In this document: positions 41,483 through 49,281 of the stretch, one piece after another
Layout of the letters: each line of letters begins with the position of its first letter
Numbering within the stretch: the stretch's first letter is position 1
Source: Pseudomonas fluorescens
GTDB taxonomy: Bacteria; Pseudomonadota; Gammaproteobacteria; Pseudomonadales; Pseudomonadaceae
Assembly: GCF_002837185.1 (NCBI RefSeq)
Contig: NZ_KZ478024.1
Location: 1 to 51,242, forward strand
Reading direction: 5' to 3'
DNA: 51,242 nt
Notes under the pieces: model-generated
What the model saw: only the letters and a program-made list of their open reading frames with translations
What the model was told of the DNA's origin: nothing
The model's database searches: none
Position numbers and translations under genes: made by a program

Positions 41483-41659
41483 ATGAAAATCTTCAACGCT
41501 GTACTGCGAGTTTTACGCCCTGCCCACACGCCACGCGCATTGCCTCGCGCCCGGCCGTTCTACTTCTCCTTCCTCAATGTGCTGTGCGTCGAAAACCAGG
41601 GCGCGCTGGTCTGCTGCATTCCCGGCGCACCGGTGGTACGCGTGCCCGCCGAACGCTGA
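41483..41659 (+). CDS. Possible 58-residue small protein
   Basis: A short frame between the operators and the binding-protein gene. AGGT lies eight bases before the ATG. The product starts MKIFNAVLRVLRPAHTPRAL, is strongly basic in its first half (several Arg-Pro and Ala-Arg pairs), then has a hydrophobic FYFSFLNVLCV stretch and two adjacent cysteines (LVCCIPGAP). It resembles no family I recognise. It may be a real small protein, a regulatory leader peptide or a chance frame. It would lead the importer transcript, 48 bases before that gene. Confidence 0.4.
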   Translation: MKIFNAVLRVLRPAHTPRALPRARPFYFSFLNVLCVENQGALVCCIPGAPVVRVPAER

Positions 41660-41707
41660 TAAACGCAACGTCCATAAAACCAACAAGAAAGTGGAGACAG
41701 ACCGTTC

Positions 41708-42643
41708 ATGAAGACCCCGATCCGTTTTACCGCGCTGGCCCTGTCGATGCTACTCGCCAGCGGCGTTGCCGCGGCCGCTGACATCAAGGTGGGCGTGAGC
41801 ATGTCCGCCTTCGATGACACCTTCCTGACCTACCTGCGCGAAGACATGGACAAGCAGGCCAAGTCCTATCCCAAGGGCGACGGCGTGCAACTGCAGTTCG
41901 AAGACGCCCGCGCCGATGTGGTCAAGCAACTGAGCCAGGTCGAGAACTTTATCAGCCAGAAAGTCGACGCCATCATCGTCAACCCGGTGGACACCGCCTC
42001 GACGAAGAACATTATCAATGCGGCTACCAAGGCAGGCATCCCGCTGGTGTTCGTCAACCGTCGTCCGGACCAGAAAGATCTGCCCAAGGACGTGGTGGCG
42101 GTGGTCTCCGATGACGTCGAGGCCGGCAGGCTGCAAATGCAGTACATCGCCGAAAAACTCGGCGGCAAGGGCAAGATCGTGATCCTGTTGGGCGACCTGG
42201 CGAACAACTCCACCACTAACCGCACCAAGGGCGTGAAGGAGGTGTTGGCCAAGTACCCGGACATCAAGATCGAGCAGGAACAGACCGGTATCTGGCTGCG
42301 GGACAGGGGCATGACCCTGGTCAATGACTGGCTGACCCAGGGCCGCGAGTTCAATGCCGTGCTGGCCAACAACGACGAAATGGCGATCGGGGCATCCATG
42401 GCGCTGAAGTCGGCAGGTACCAAGCCCGGCACGGTCTTGATCGCCGGGGTCGATGGCACGCCGGACGGTCTCAACGCAATCACCAAGGGCGACATGGCTG
42501 CCTCGGCGTTCCAGGACGCCAAGGGCCAGGCCGTGGGCTCGGTGGAAGCGGCGCGCAAGATGGCCAGGCACGAGCCGGTGGAGCAGAACGTGGTGATCCC
42601 GTTCAAGCTCATCACCCCGGACAACGTCAAAGACTTCAAGTAG
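41708..42643 (+). CDS. Sugar/inositol ABC transporter substrate-binding protein
   Basis: A 311-residue periplasmic binding protein of the LacI-like peripla_BP_4 type. The signal peptide is about 1-24 (ending AAA). The mature part opens DIKVGVSMSAFDDTFLTYLRE, then VDAIIVNPVDTAST near 87 and GIPLVFVNRRPDQ near 110. FNAVLANNDEMAIGASMALK near 215-235 and the hinge GTVLIAGVDGTPDGLNAI are typical. Its position beside iol genes and operator sequences makes inositol the likely ligand (inference). GGAG lies 12 bases before the ATG, a little far. The ATPase and permease genes follow. Confidence 0.92.
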   Translation: MKTPIRFTALALSMLLASGVAAAADIKVGVSMSAFDDTFLTYLREDMDKQAKSYPKGDGVQLQFEDARADVVKQLSQVENFISQKVDAIIVNPVDTASTKNIINAATKAGIPLVFVNRRPDQKDLPKDVVAVVSDDVEAGRLQMQYIAEKLGGKGKIVILLGDLANNSTTNRTKGVKEVLAKYPDIKIEQEQTGIWLRDRGMTLVNDWLTQGREFNAVLANNDEMAIGASMALKSAGTKPGTVLIAGVDGTPDGLNAITKGDMAASAFQDAKGQAVGSVEAARKMARHEPVEQNVVIPFKLITPDNVKDFK

Positions 42644-42708
42644 CCCTGAACTCACAACCCTAAGCTCGCAGGGCGGTCACGGCCACCCTGCAGATGGAGT
42701 ACCTCCCT

Positions 42709-44262
42709 ATGCTCGCTCACGCCACTGCCTCGCCGCCGCCGGGTATCCAGCCGCTGGCGCAGGACGAACCCTACCTGCTGGAAATTCTCAACATCAGCAA
42801 AGGCTTTCCCGGCGTCGTGGCCCTGGACGATGTGCAACTGCGGGTGCGCCCCGGCACGGTGCTGGCGCTGATGGGCGAGAACGGTGCGGGCAAGTCGACG
42901 CTGATGAAAATCATCGCCGGCATCTATCAGCCCGACGCCGGCGAAATCCGCCTGCGGGGCAAGCCGATCACCTTCGAGACGCCGCTGGCGGCGCAGAAGG
43001 CCGGGATTGCGATGATCCACCAGGAACTCAACCTGATGCCGCACATGAGCATCGCCGAAAATATCTGGATCGGCCGTGAGCAGCTCAACAGCCTGCACAT
43101 GGTCAATCACCGCGAAATGCACCGCTGCACCGCCGACCTGCTGGCGCGCCTGCGCATCAACCTCGACCCGCAAGAACAGGTCGGCAACCTGAGCATCGCC
43201 GAACGGCAGATGGTCGAGATCGCCAAGGCCGTGTCCTATGACTCCGATATCCTGATCATGGATGAACCGACGTCGGCGATTACCGAAAAGGAAGTCGCCC
43301 ACCTGTTTTCGATCATTGCCGACCTCAAGTCCCAGGGCAAAGGCATCGTCTACATCACGCATAAAATGAACGAAGTGTTTGCCATCGCCGATGAAGTGGC
43401 GGTATTTCGCGACGGCCAGTACATCGGCCTGCAGCGCGCCGACAGCATGGACAGCGACAGCCTGATCTCGATGATGGTCGGTCGTGAGCTGAGCCAGTTG
43501 TTCCCGGTGCGTGAGACGCCGATTGGCGACTTGTTGCTGTCGGTGCGTGACCTGAGCCTGGACGGCGTGTTCAAGGACGTTTCATTCGACCTGCACGCCG
43601 GTGAAATCCTCGGCATCGCCGGGCTGATGGGCTCGGGCCGCACCAACGTCGCGGAAACCATTTTCGGCATCACCCCCAGCAGCAGCGGGCAGATCACCCT
43701 GGACGGCCAGCCGGTGCGCATCAGCGACCCGCACATGGCCATCGAGAAGGGCTTCGCGCTGCTGACCGAGGACCGCAAGCTCAGCGGCCTGTTCCCGTGC
43801 CTGTCGGTGCTGGAAAACATGGAGATGGCGGTGCTGCCGCACTATTCGGGCAACGGTTTCATCCAGCAGAAGGCCCTGCGCGCCTTGTGCGAGGACATGT
43901 GCAAGAAACTGCGGGTGAAAACCCCCTCGCTGGAACAGTGCATCGATACCCTGTCCGGCGGTAACCAGCAGAAGGCGCTGTTGGCGCGCTGGCTGATGAC
44001 CAACCCGCGCCTGTTGATCCTCGATGAACCGACCCGGGGCATCGACGTGGGCGCCAAGGCCGAGATTTATCGCCTGATCGCCTTTCTCGCCAGCGAAGGC
44101 ATGGCGGTGATCATGATTTCCTCGGAACTGCCCGAAGTGCTCGGCATGAGCGACCGGGTGATGGTGATGCACGAAGGCGAACTGATGGGCACCCTGGATC
44201 GTGCGGATGCCACCCAGGAAAAAGTCATGCAATTGGCCTCCGGTATGACCGCGGTCCACTGA
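42709..44262 (+). CDS. Sugar/inositol ABC transporter ATP-binding protein (double cassette)
   Basis: A 517-residue MglA/XylG-type protein with two ATPase cassettes. The first (about 20-255) has Walker A GENGAGKST, signature LSIAERQMVEIAKA and Walker B ILIMDEPTSAI. The second (about 265-505) has a degenerate Walker A (GLMGSGRTNVAE), an intact signature LSGGNQQKALLARWL and Walker B LLILDEPTRGIDVG. Degeneracy of one cassette is normal in this subfamily. The ATG at 42709 is preferred: GGAG sits nine bases upstream, formed by the region around an earlier in-frame ATG. Third-last gene of the inositol region; it energises uptake. Confidence 0.95.
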   Translation: MLAHATASPPPGIQPLAQDEPYLLEILNISKGFPGVVALDDVQLRVRPGTVLALMGENGAGKSTLMKIIAGIYQPDAGEIRLRGKPITFETPLAAQKAGIAMIHQELNLMPHMSIAENIWIGREQLNSLHMVNHREMHRCTADLLARLRINLDPQEQVGNLSIAERQMVEIAKAVSYDSDILIMDEPTSAITEKEVAHLFSIIADLKSQGKGIVYITHKMNEVFAIADEVAVFRDGQYIGLQRADSMDSDSLISMMVGRELSQLFPVRETPIGDLLLSVRDLSLDGVFKDVSFDLHAGEILGIAGLMGSGRTNVAETIFGITPSSSGQITLDGQPVRISDPHMAIEKGFALLTEDRKLSGLFPCLSVLENMEMAVLPHYSGNGFIQQKALRALCEDMCKKLRVKTPSLEQCIDTLSGGNQQKALLARWLMTNPRLLILDEPTRGIDVGAKAEIYRLIAFLASEGMAVIMISSELPEVLGMSDRVMVMHEGELMGTLDRADATQEKVMQLASGMTAVH

Positions 44263-44287
44263 CTCCAGAATAAGAAGGTGATGGGTT

Positions 44288-45310
44288 ATGAATGCAATAA
44301 CAGATAACAAGCCGGCCACGGCACCGGTCAAGAACCGTCGACGCATGCCCACCGAATTGAGCATCTTCCTGGTGCTGATCGGCATCGGCCTGGTGTTTGA
44401 AGTGTTCGGCTGGATCGTGCGCGACCAGAGCTTTTTGATGAACTCCCAGCGGCTGGTGCTGATGATCCTGCAGGTGTCGATCATCGGCTTGCTGGCCATC
44501 GGCGTGACCCAGGTGATCATCACCACCGGGATCGACCTGTCGTCCGGCTCGGTGTTGGCGTTGTCTGCGATGATCGCCGCCAGTTTGGCGCAGACGTCCG
44601 ATTTTTCCCGGGCGGTGTTTCCGTCCCTGACCGACTTGCCGGTGTGGATCCCGGTGGCGATGGGCCTGGGTGTGGGCCTGCTGGCGGGGGCGATCAACGG
44701 CAGTATTATTGCGGTCACCGGCATTCCGCCGTTCATTGCGACCCTGGGCATGATGGTGTCGGCCCGTGGTTTGGCGCGTTACTACACCGAAGGCCAGCCG
44801 GTGAGCATGCTCTCGGACTCGTACACGGCCATCGGTCATGGCGCGATGCCGGTGATCATCTTTCTGGTGGTGGCGGTGATCTTCCACATCGCCCTGCGTT
44901 ACACCAAGTACGGCAAGTACACCTATGCCATCGGCGGCAACATGCAGGCGGCGCGCACCTCAGGGATCAACGTCAAGCGTCACCTGATCATCGTCTACAG
45001 CATCGCCGGCCTCTTGGCGGGCCTGGCGGGCGTGGTGGCTTCGGCCCGCGCCGCGACCGGGCAGGCGGGCATGGGTATGTCCTATGAACTGGATGCGATC
45101 GCCGCGGCGGTCATCGGAGGCACCAGCCTGGCGGGCGGGGTAGGGCGCATCACCGGCACCGTGATCGGCGCGCTGATTCTCGGCGTCATGGCCAGCGGCT
45201 TTACCTTCGTCGGGGTGGATGCGTATATCCAGGACATCATCAAGGGGCTGATCATCGTGGTGGCGGTGGTGATCGACCAATACCGCAACAAACGCAAGCT
45301 CAAGCGCTGA
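44288..45310 (+). CDS. Sugar/inositol ABC transporter permease
   Basis: A 340-residue inner-membrane permease of the BPD_transp_2 (RbsC-like) family with about 8-10 helices. Typical segments are GVTQVIITTGIDLSSGSVLALSAM near 70-95, GAINGSIIAVTGIPPFIATLGMM near 135-158, KYTYAIGGNMQAARTSGINVK (the EAA-like coupling loop) and AIAAAVIGGTSLAGGVGRITGTVIGALILG. AAGG lies upstream of the ATG. It starts 25 bases after the ATPase gene and ends the importer set, with a REPIN 26 bases later. Confidence 0.94.
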   Translation: MNAITDNKPATAPVKNRRRMPTELSIFLVLIGIGLVFEVFGWIVRDQSFLMNSQRLVLMILQVSIIGLLAIGVTQVIITTGIDLSSGSVLALSAMIAASLAQTSDFSRAVFPSLTDLPVWIPVAMGLGVGLLAGAINGSIIAVTGIPPFIATLGMMVSARGLARYYTEGQPVSMLSDSYTAIGHGAMPVIIFLVVAVIFHIALRYTKYGKYTYAIGGNMQAARTSGINVKRHLIIVYSIAGLLAGLAGVVASARAATGQAGMGMSYELDAIAAAVIGGTSLAGGVGRITGTVIGALILGVMASGFTFVGVDAYIQDIIKGLIIVVAVVIDQYRNKRKLKR

Positions 45311-45336
45311 GCCTGTCTCGAGGACAACGCCCATCA

Positions 45337-45430
45337 AATGTGGGAGGGGGCTTGCCCCCGATGGCGGTGTGTCATCTTGAACATCGGTGTCTGGCTGACC
45401 GCTATCGGGGGCAAGCTCCCTCCCACATTT
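45337..45430. repeat. REPIN
   Basis: Inverted REP pair from AATGTGGGAGGGGGCTTGCC to CAAGCTCCCTCCCACATT, just after the permease gene. Confidence 0.92.
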
Positions 45431-45733
45431 TTAGTTCTATGCCGTCCTTATCAACCGTTTGTCTTCTATATAGCTCCATAAACTTGAATTTCTTGCTATA
45501 AACGCACTCCGATGACCGTTCGCCAAGCCCGTCCTGGTGCTTTTGGGGGTTGATCGGGAAAAAATGCCTGTCATTTCAGTTGCTGCGCCTTCAAGTCGGC
45601 CTTAGACTGCCGCCCCTCGTAAATTGAGTGCCGGGTGGCGCTTGGAATGGATGGCGCCTTTCCGAGACCTGCAGAGGTCGGCCGGAACGCTCCCTTATTC
45701 GCCTTAATGCACGTATTTTTTATAGAGAAATCA
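45431..45733 (+). promoter_or_regulatory. Upstream region of the DksA-like gene, with two hairpins
   Basis: No supported gene. An in-frame extension of the downstream gene exists from 45635 but lacks a good start. Two hairpins are adjacent: GGCGC (45637-45641) with GCGCC (45654-45658), and GACCT (45666-45670) with AGGTC (45675-45679). They could form a leader about 55 bases before the ATG. No Zur-type palindrome is seen. Promoter boxes not assigned. Confidence 0.4.
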
Positions 45734-46138
45734 ATGACAAAGGAAAAGTTGCTGGCCATGCCGGCGGATGACTACATGAATGCCGAACAGCACGCTTTTT
45801 TCGAGAAGTTGCTGCAAGACATGAAAGTGGAACACCACGAGCGCATTGAACAGAACCGTATCGCCATTGAAAGCCTGGATACCCCGGCCGATCCGGCCGA
45901 CGCTGCTTCCGTGGAAGAAGAGCGCACCTGGCTGGTCAATGCCATCGACCGCGACCAGCGCATGTTGCCGCAGCTGGAACGTGCCCTGGAACGTATCAAG
46001 GAAGATTCCTTTGGCTGGTGTGATGACAGTGGCGAGCCTATCGGCCTCAAACGCCTGCTGATCAGCCCGACCACCAAATACTGTATCGAAGCGCAAGAGC
46101 GCCACGAGCAGATCGACAAGCACCAGCGTCAAGCCTGA
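45734..46138 (+). CDS. DksA/TraR family protein with incomplete zinc finger
   Basis: A 134-residue homologue of DksA, which binds in the RNA polymerase secondary channel and works with ppGpp. A helical N-terminus precedes the coiled-coil, whose tip carries the DPADAA motif (D53, D56, A58), matching the functional D71/D74/A76 of E. coli DksA. The C4 zinc site is reduced: Cys96 and Cys117 remain, but the other two positions are Ser99 and Ala120. This recalls zinc-independent DksA2 paralogues of Pseudomonas, which stand in for DksA under zinc limitation. The SD is weak (AGAGAAA). It is shorter than standard DksA (about 147). A hairpin follows the stop. Confidence 0.88.
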   Translation: MTKEKLLAMPADDYMNAEQHAFFEKLLQDMKVEHHERIEQNRIAIESLDTPADPADAASVEEERTWLVNAIDRDQRMLPQLERALERIKEDSFGWCDDSGEPIGLKRLLISPTTKYCIEAQERHEQIDKHQRQA

Positions 46139-46147
46139 CGCGGCGCA

Positions 46148-46182
46148 CGGGGGCCGTATCATCGGCCCCCCGGAGAGTTTTC
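46148..46182 (+). terminator. Terminator-like hairpin after the DksA-like gene
   Basis: GGGGGCC (46149-46155) pairs perfectly with GGCCCCC (46164-46170) around an eight-base loop, ten bases after the stop. A TTTT run comes only after CGGAGAG, so the U tract is displaced. Confidence 0.6.
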
Positions 46183-46297
46183 CGTTACACCCCCTTTATT
46201 GATCTGCTGCAAGCGCCTGTACTAAAGGCCCATGGATAATGGCCCGATAGTGGCGTTTAATGCAGACACAATAACGACAAGCAGTGGGGTAACGACA

Positions 46298-47911
46298 ATG
46301 GCTGGAGACGGATCTCTGATGGGCGCAGCAGTACCACCGCAACCGGTGGTGCGGGTGTTGCCCGGCTGGCTGATACCGCTCGCGCAGAGTACCGTCCTGG
46401 TGCTGCTACTGCTGGGTCTGGCCTTTGCCCGCTTGCCGATTTACCTGTGCCTGCCGCTGGCCTTGCTGGTGATCTGGCTGCCCCGCCTGAGACCCTCCAA
46501 GCCTTCTGTGATGCACGCTGCGGCCAGCGATGCAATTGGCGAGCTGACGCGCGACCTGTCCTACACCACCAGCCATAATGCACTCTCCGCTGCGGGCGTG
46601 GCCTATTCGGTCAAACAGCTGGCGGCGCGCCTGCAATCGCAGTTGAGCGCCTCCCAGCAAATCGTCAGCAGCGCGCAGGTGATGATCGGCACCGAACAGG
46701 TCACTTCACAGCTCAGCCGTCAGGCCCTGGGCGCGGCGAGCCAGGCCCATCAGCGCAGCAGCGAAGGCCGTGAAGTGCTGGTGCAGTCGATCACCCGCAT
46801 GCATCAGCTCAGCCAGCGTGCCGATGCCAGCCGCACGCTGATCGAAGCCTTGAGCCAGCGCAGCGAGGAAATCCAGCGCGTGACGCTGGTGATCCAATCC
46901 ATCGCCAGCCAGACCAACCTGCTGGCGCTGAACGCGGCGATTGAAGCGGCGCGGGCCGGCGAGCATGGGCGCGGGTTTGCGGTGGTCGCCGATGAAGTGC
47001 GCGGCCTCGCCGGACGTACGGCCACGGCCACGGATGAAGTCGGGGTGATGGTCGCCGATATCCAGCAGCGCACGGCCCAGGTGGTGGAGCAGATTCGCCA
47101 GCTGTCGGCGGACCTGCACACCGGTGTAGAACAAGTGGAAGATGCCGGCCAACACCTGGCGAGCATCGCCGGCCTGGCGGCGGATGTGGAACAGCAGGTC
47201 AGTGAAATAGCCCACGGCACCGACACCAACCGCACCCAACTCGACAGCCTGTTCCACGCCGTGGAGCAAATGCGCAGTGACCTTGCAATCAGCGATGAGC
47301 AAACCCGCCAGCTCGCCGACGCCGCCGTGCAGATGGAAGGGCAGGCGGAAACCATCAGCGAGCGCCTGGCGCACGTCGGCCTGGATGACTATCACCAGCG
47401 CATCTACGACCTGGCTCGCGAAGGCGCCAGGCGCATCGGCGAACAGTTCGAGGCGGATGTGCTGCACAACCGGATCAGTCTGGAAGATCTGTTCGACCGA
47501 ACCTACACGCCGATCCCAAATACCCACCCGAGTAAATATAAAACACGTTTTGACGCCTACACCGACCAGGTATTACCCGCCATCCAAGAGGCACTGTTGC
47601 CGCTTCATGAGGGTTTGGTGTTTGCTATTGCCTGTACGCCTCAGGGCTACGTGCCGACGCATAACAAAGCGTTTTCCCACGCATTGAGCGGTGATGCGCA
47701 GGTGGACGCGGTGCAGAACCGTACCAAGCGCAAATTTGATGACCGTACCGGCATACGCTGCGGTAGCCATCAACAAGCCATGTTGCTGCAGACCTACACG
47801 CGCGATACCGGCGAGCTGATGCACGACCTGTCAGTGCCGATCATCGTCCGCGGGCGGCATTGGGGTGGCTTGCGCCTGGGCTACAAGCCGCAAGGCGCCA
47901 GTTCCCGCTAG
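46298..47911 (+). CDS. Methyl-accepting chemotaxis protein with C-terminal sensor-like region
   Basis: A 537-residue chemoreceptor. The N-terminus has a hydrophobic hairpin (WLIPLAQSTVLVLLLLGLAF and IYLCLPLALLVIWLP, about 22-65), with hardly any periplasmic part and no HAMP. The cytoplasmic signalling coiled-coil runs to about 360, with the conserved tip ASQTNLLALNAAIEAARAGE and HGRGFAVVADEVRGLAGRT. The last 165 residues (SLEDLFDRTYTPIPNT..., IACTPQGYVPTHN, RTKRKFDDRTG) look like a Cache/PAS-like sensor, here inside the cell. The start is uncertain: 46298 is chosen, with 46232 and 46319 as alternatives, and none has a strong SD. Ligand unknown. Confidence 0.88.
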   Translation: MAGDGSLMGAAVPPQPVVRVLPGWLIPLAQSTVLVLLLLGLAFARLPIYLCLPLALLVIWLPRLRPSKPSVMHAAASDAIGELTRDLSYTTSHNALSAAGVAYSVKQLAARLQSQLSASQQIVSSAQVMIGTEQVTSQLSRQALGAASQAHQRSSEGREVLVQSITRMHQLSQRADASRTLIEALSQRSEEIQRVTLVIQSIASQTNLLALNAAIEAARAGEHGRGFAVVADEVRGLAGRTATATDEVGVMVADIQQRTAQVVEQIRQLSADLHTGVEQVEDAGQHLASIAGLAADVEQQVSEIAHGTDTNRTQLDSLFHAVEQMRSDLAISDEQTRQLADAAVQMEGQAETISERLAHVGLDDYHQRIYDLAREGARRIGEQFEADVLHNRISLEDLFDRTYTPIPNTHPSKYKTRFDAYTDQVLPAIQEALLPLHEGLVFAIACTPQGYVPTHNKAFSHALSGDAQVDAVQNRTKRKFDDRTGIRCGSHQQAMLLQTYTRDTGELMHDLSVPIIVRGRHWGGLRLGYKPQGASSR

Positions 47912-47930
47912 CAGCAAGCGCGCTCCTGCG

Positions 47931-47949
47931 GGAGGAGCGGGCGTGCTGT
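47931..47949. terminator. Hairpin between convergent genes
   Basis: CGCTCCT pairs perfectly with AGGAGCG around GCGGG. It sits between the chemoreceptor stop and the convergent DUF2789 stop. There is no T tract on either side, so terminator function is only possible. Confidence 0.35.
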
Positions 47950-47962
47950 CAGTGCGTTTGAA

Positions 47963-48205
47963 TCAAGCGACGGGAGACTCATGCAGCAAGGCATTGAGGT
48001 CATCGACCGCAGGTGCCCATTCGGCATCGACATGCAGTTGTTCCTTGAGGAAATTCGCCTGTTGCTCGCTCCAGAAGGGCGCGTCGATGAGTTTCACGTC
48101 ATCCGGCAGACGGTGCTCGGCGGTGAAGCGTTCGATGCCTTCCTGAGTGGAATCCAGGCCTAACTGGTCGAAGAGGGTTTCAAGTGTCGGGGTCGTGGTG
48201 TCCAT
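47963..48205 (-). CDS. DUF2789 family protein
   Basis: An 80-residue soluble protein that fits DUF2789: LETLFDQLGLDSTQEGIERFTAEHRLP, then DAPFWSEQQANFLKEQLHVDAEWAPAVDDLNALLHE. It is mostly helical, acidic and of unknown function. GGAG seven bases before the ATG at 48205 supports this start over one four codons earlier. It is convergent with the chemoreceptor gene. Confidence 0.85.
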   Translation of the reverse strand: MDTTTPTLETLFDQLGLDSTQEGIERFTAEHRLPDDVKLIDAPFWSEQQANFLKEQLHVDAEWAPAVDDLNALLHESPVA

Positions 48206-48276
48206 AATATTCTCCATGCGGGCTGATCATCGTTCTGCATGTGAGGGGTATGGTGCGCCAGAGTTCTATTGGATTG

Positions 48277-48507
48277 TCACGAATTGAGTGCACCTGAATC
48301 CACGGCGGCTTTCAGGGCCTTGGCGGCGTCTCTGGCTGCAATGGCGGCAGCGTCGACGGTTTTGAACCAGCGGTCTTTTTCGACCTGATGGGCTGTTACT
48401 GTGGTCAACGGCGGTTTGGCCCGCATGAAGATCACCGCTTGAAACTCACCGTCCACTTCCCTGGCATCGCCATGGATAAAAAATTCGCCAATATCAAATT
48501 CCGTCAC
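48277..48507 (-). CDS. Conserved hypothetical protein, 76 residues
   Basis: Not assigned to a family. A GTG start at 48507 is chosen, giving VTEFDIGEFFIHGDAREVDG, because AAGGGAAGG lies just upstream. The longer frame adds a Cys/His-rich stretch unlike a real N-terminus. The product is beta-rich first (FQAVIFMRAKPPLTTVTAHQVE), then an Ala-rich amphipathic helix (DAAAIAARDAAKALKAAVDSG). Soluble. It is probably transcribed with or just after the 91-residue gene upstream. Confidence 0.65.
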   Translation of the reverse strand: MTEFDIGEFFIHGDAREVDGEFQAVIFMRAKPPLTTVTAHQVEKDRWFKTVDAAAIAARDAAKALKAAVDSGALNS

Positions 48508-48628
48508 GTATAGCCTTCCCTTCGAGGTAACTGCACTGATGAAACCTGACCCGCAGGGGGCAAACTTCAAGGACGGGTCAGTATGGCAGTTGTTGAAGGG
48601 CCGCTGTGCAGTAAAGTGTGCAGTAAAG

Positions 48629-48904
48629 TCAGCCAGCTGACGAAACGAGTGTGCCGTGCAAGCTGTACAGGTTGGCTTCCAGCGCTTTTGCCAGTGCACA
48701 GGCCTTGCTGTGATCGCTGCGAAAGCCTTTTATCCTGCCGCTGGTCACTTCCTGGATATGAAAAAAGTTTCTTCCAGCCGGCAGCACTCGATAAAGCACG
48801 CAATGGGAGTACCCATCGGGCGTAGGTAAGCAGTAGTATTGGTGTTCTTCTGGACATGATGAACGAGTGTGAAAAGACGCTGTGTCGTGTTGACGTCGTT
48901 GCAT
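48629..48904 (-). CDS. Conserved hypothetical protein, 91 residues
   Basis: Not recognised. AGGAG six bases before the ATG is a strong start signal. The product has a basic N-terminus, then HQYYCLPTPDGYSHCVLYRVLPAG (two Cys near 25 and 35), FHIQEVTSGRIKGFRSDHSKACALAKALEANL and a short tail. The middle looks like a small beta-sheet followed by a helix. It reads in the same direction as the 76-residue gene downstream, 121 bases away. Function unknown. Confidence 0.6.
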   Translation of the reverse strand: MQRRQHDTASFHTRSSCPEEHQYYCLPTPDGYSHCVLYRVLPAGRNFFHIQEVTSGRIKGFRSDHSKACALAKALEANLYSLHGTLVSSAG

Positions 48905-49281
48905 GCTCAGCTCCTGTCGATTGACCTGGTTGATATCAGCGCCACGGTTCGGCTGGTTTTGACCGGTGTTGCTGTTTTAGTATTGTCGTCGGCAACGCGC
49001 GCCTGGTTCCATGCCCGGGTATTTTCTTTTGTGATGCGTGTCGGAAAACTGTGTTTTTAACCGGGTTATTCTCTGAAGTTGTTCGACTCGTATTCTCGGG
49101 TCGTTGAACCTGTGATTTGCTGTGTCGCCGGATGACCTCGCACAAGGGCCACCGCGGCTGTCTGTACGGGTCTTATGGTTGTCTTCAGGTTTTTAACGAG
49201 TCTGTCTTTCGTGCCGTAACGGCCGTTTTTTTGTGCTGCCCGCTCAAGCGGTCAGTGCTTTATCGATGTGGGGGCGTTTCC
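48905..49281. other. Intergenic region with a possible small terminator
   Basis: No convincing protein gene. A GCCG-TAA-CGGC stem (49213-49223) followed by CG and seven Ts (49226-49232) could end a short plus-strand transcript. A second hairpin, CCGC-TCAA-GCGG, lies at 49240-49251. The region is less GC-rich than its neighbours, as expected for promoters of the divergent genes on both sides. Confidence 0.35.

Noticed and set aside
45635..45733. 33-codon N-terminal extension of the DksA-like protein
   Set aside because: Would begin with GTG within a predicted hairpin; the ATG at 45734 gives the normal DksA-like start.
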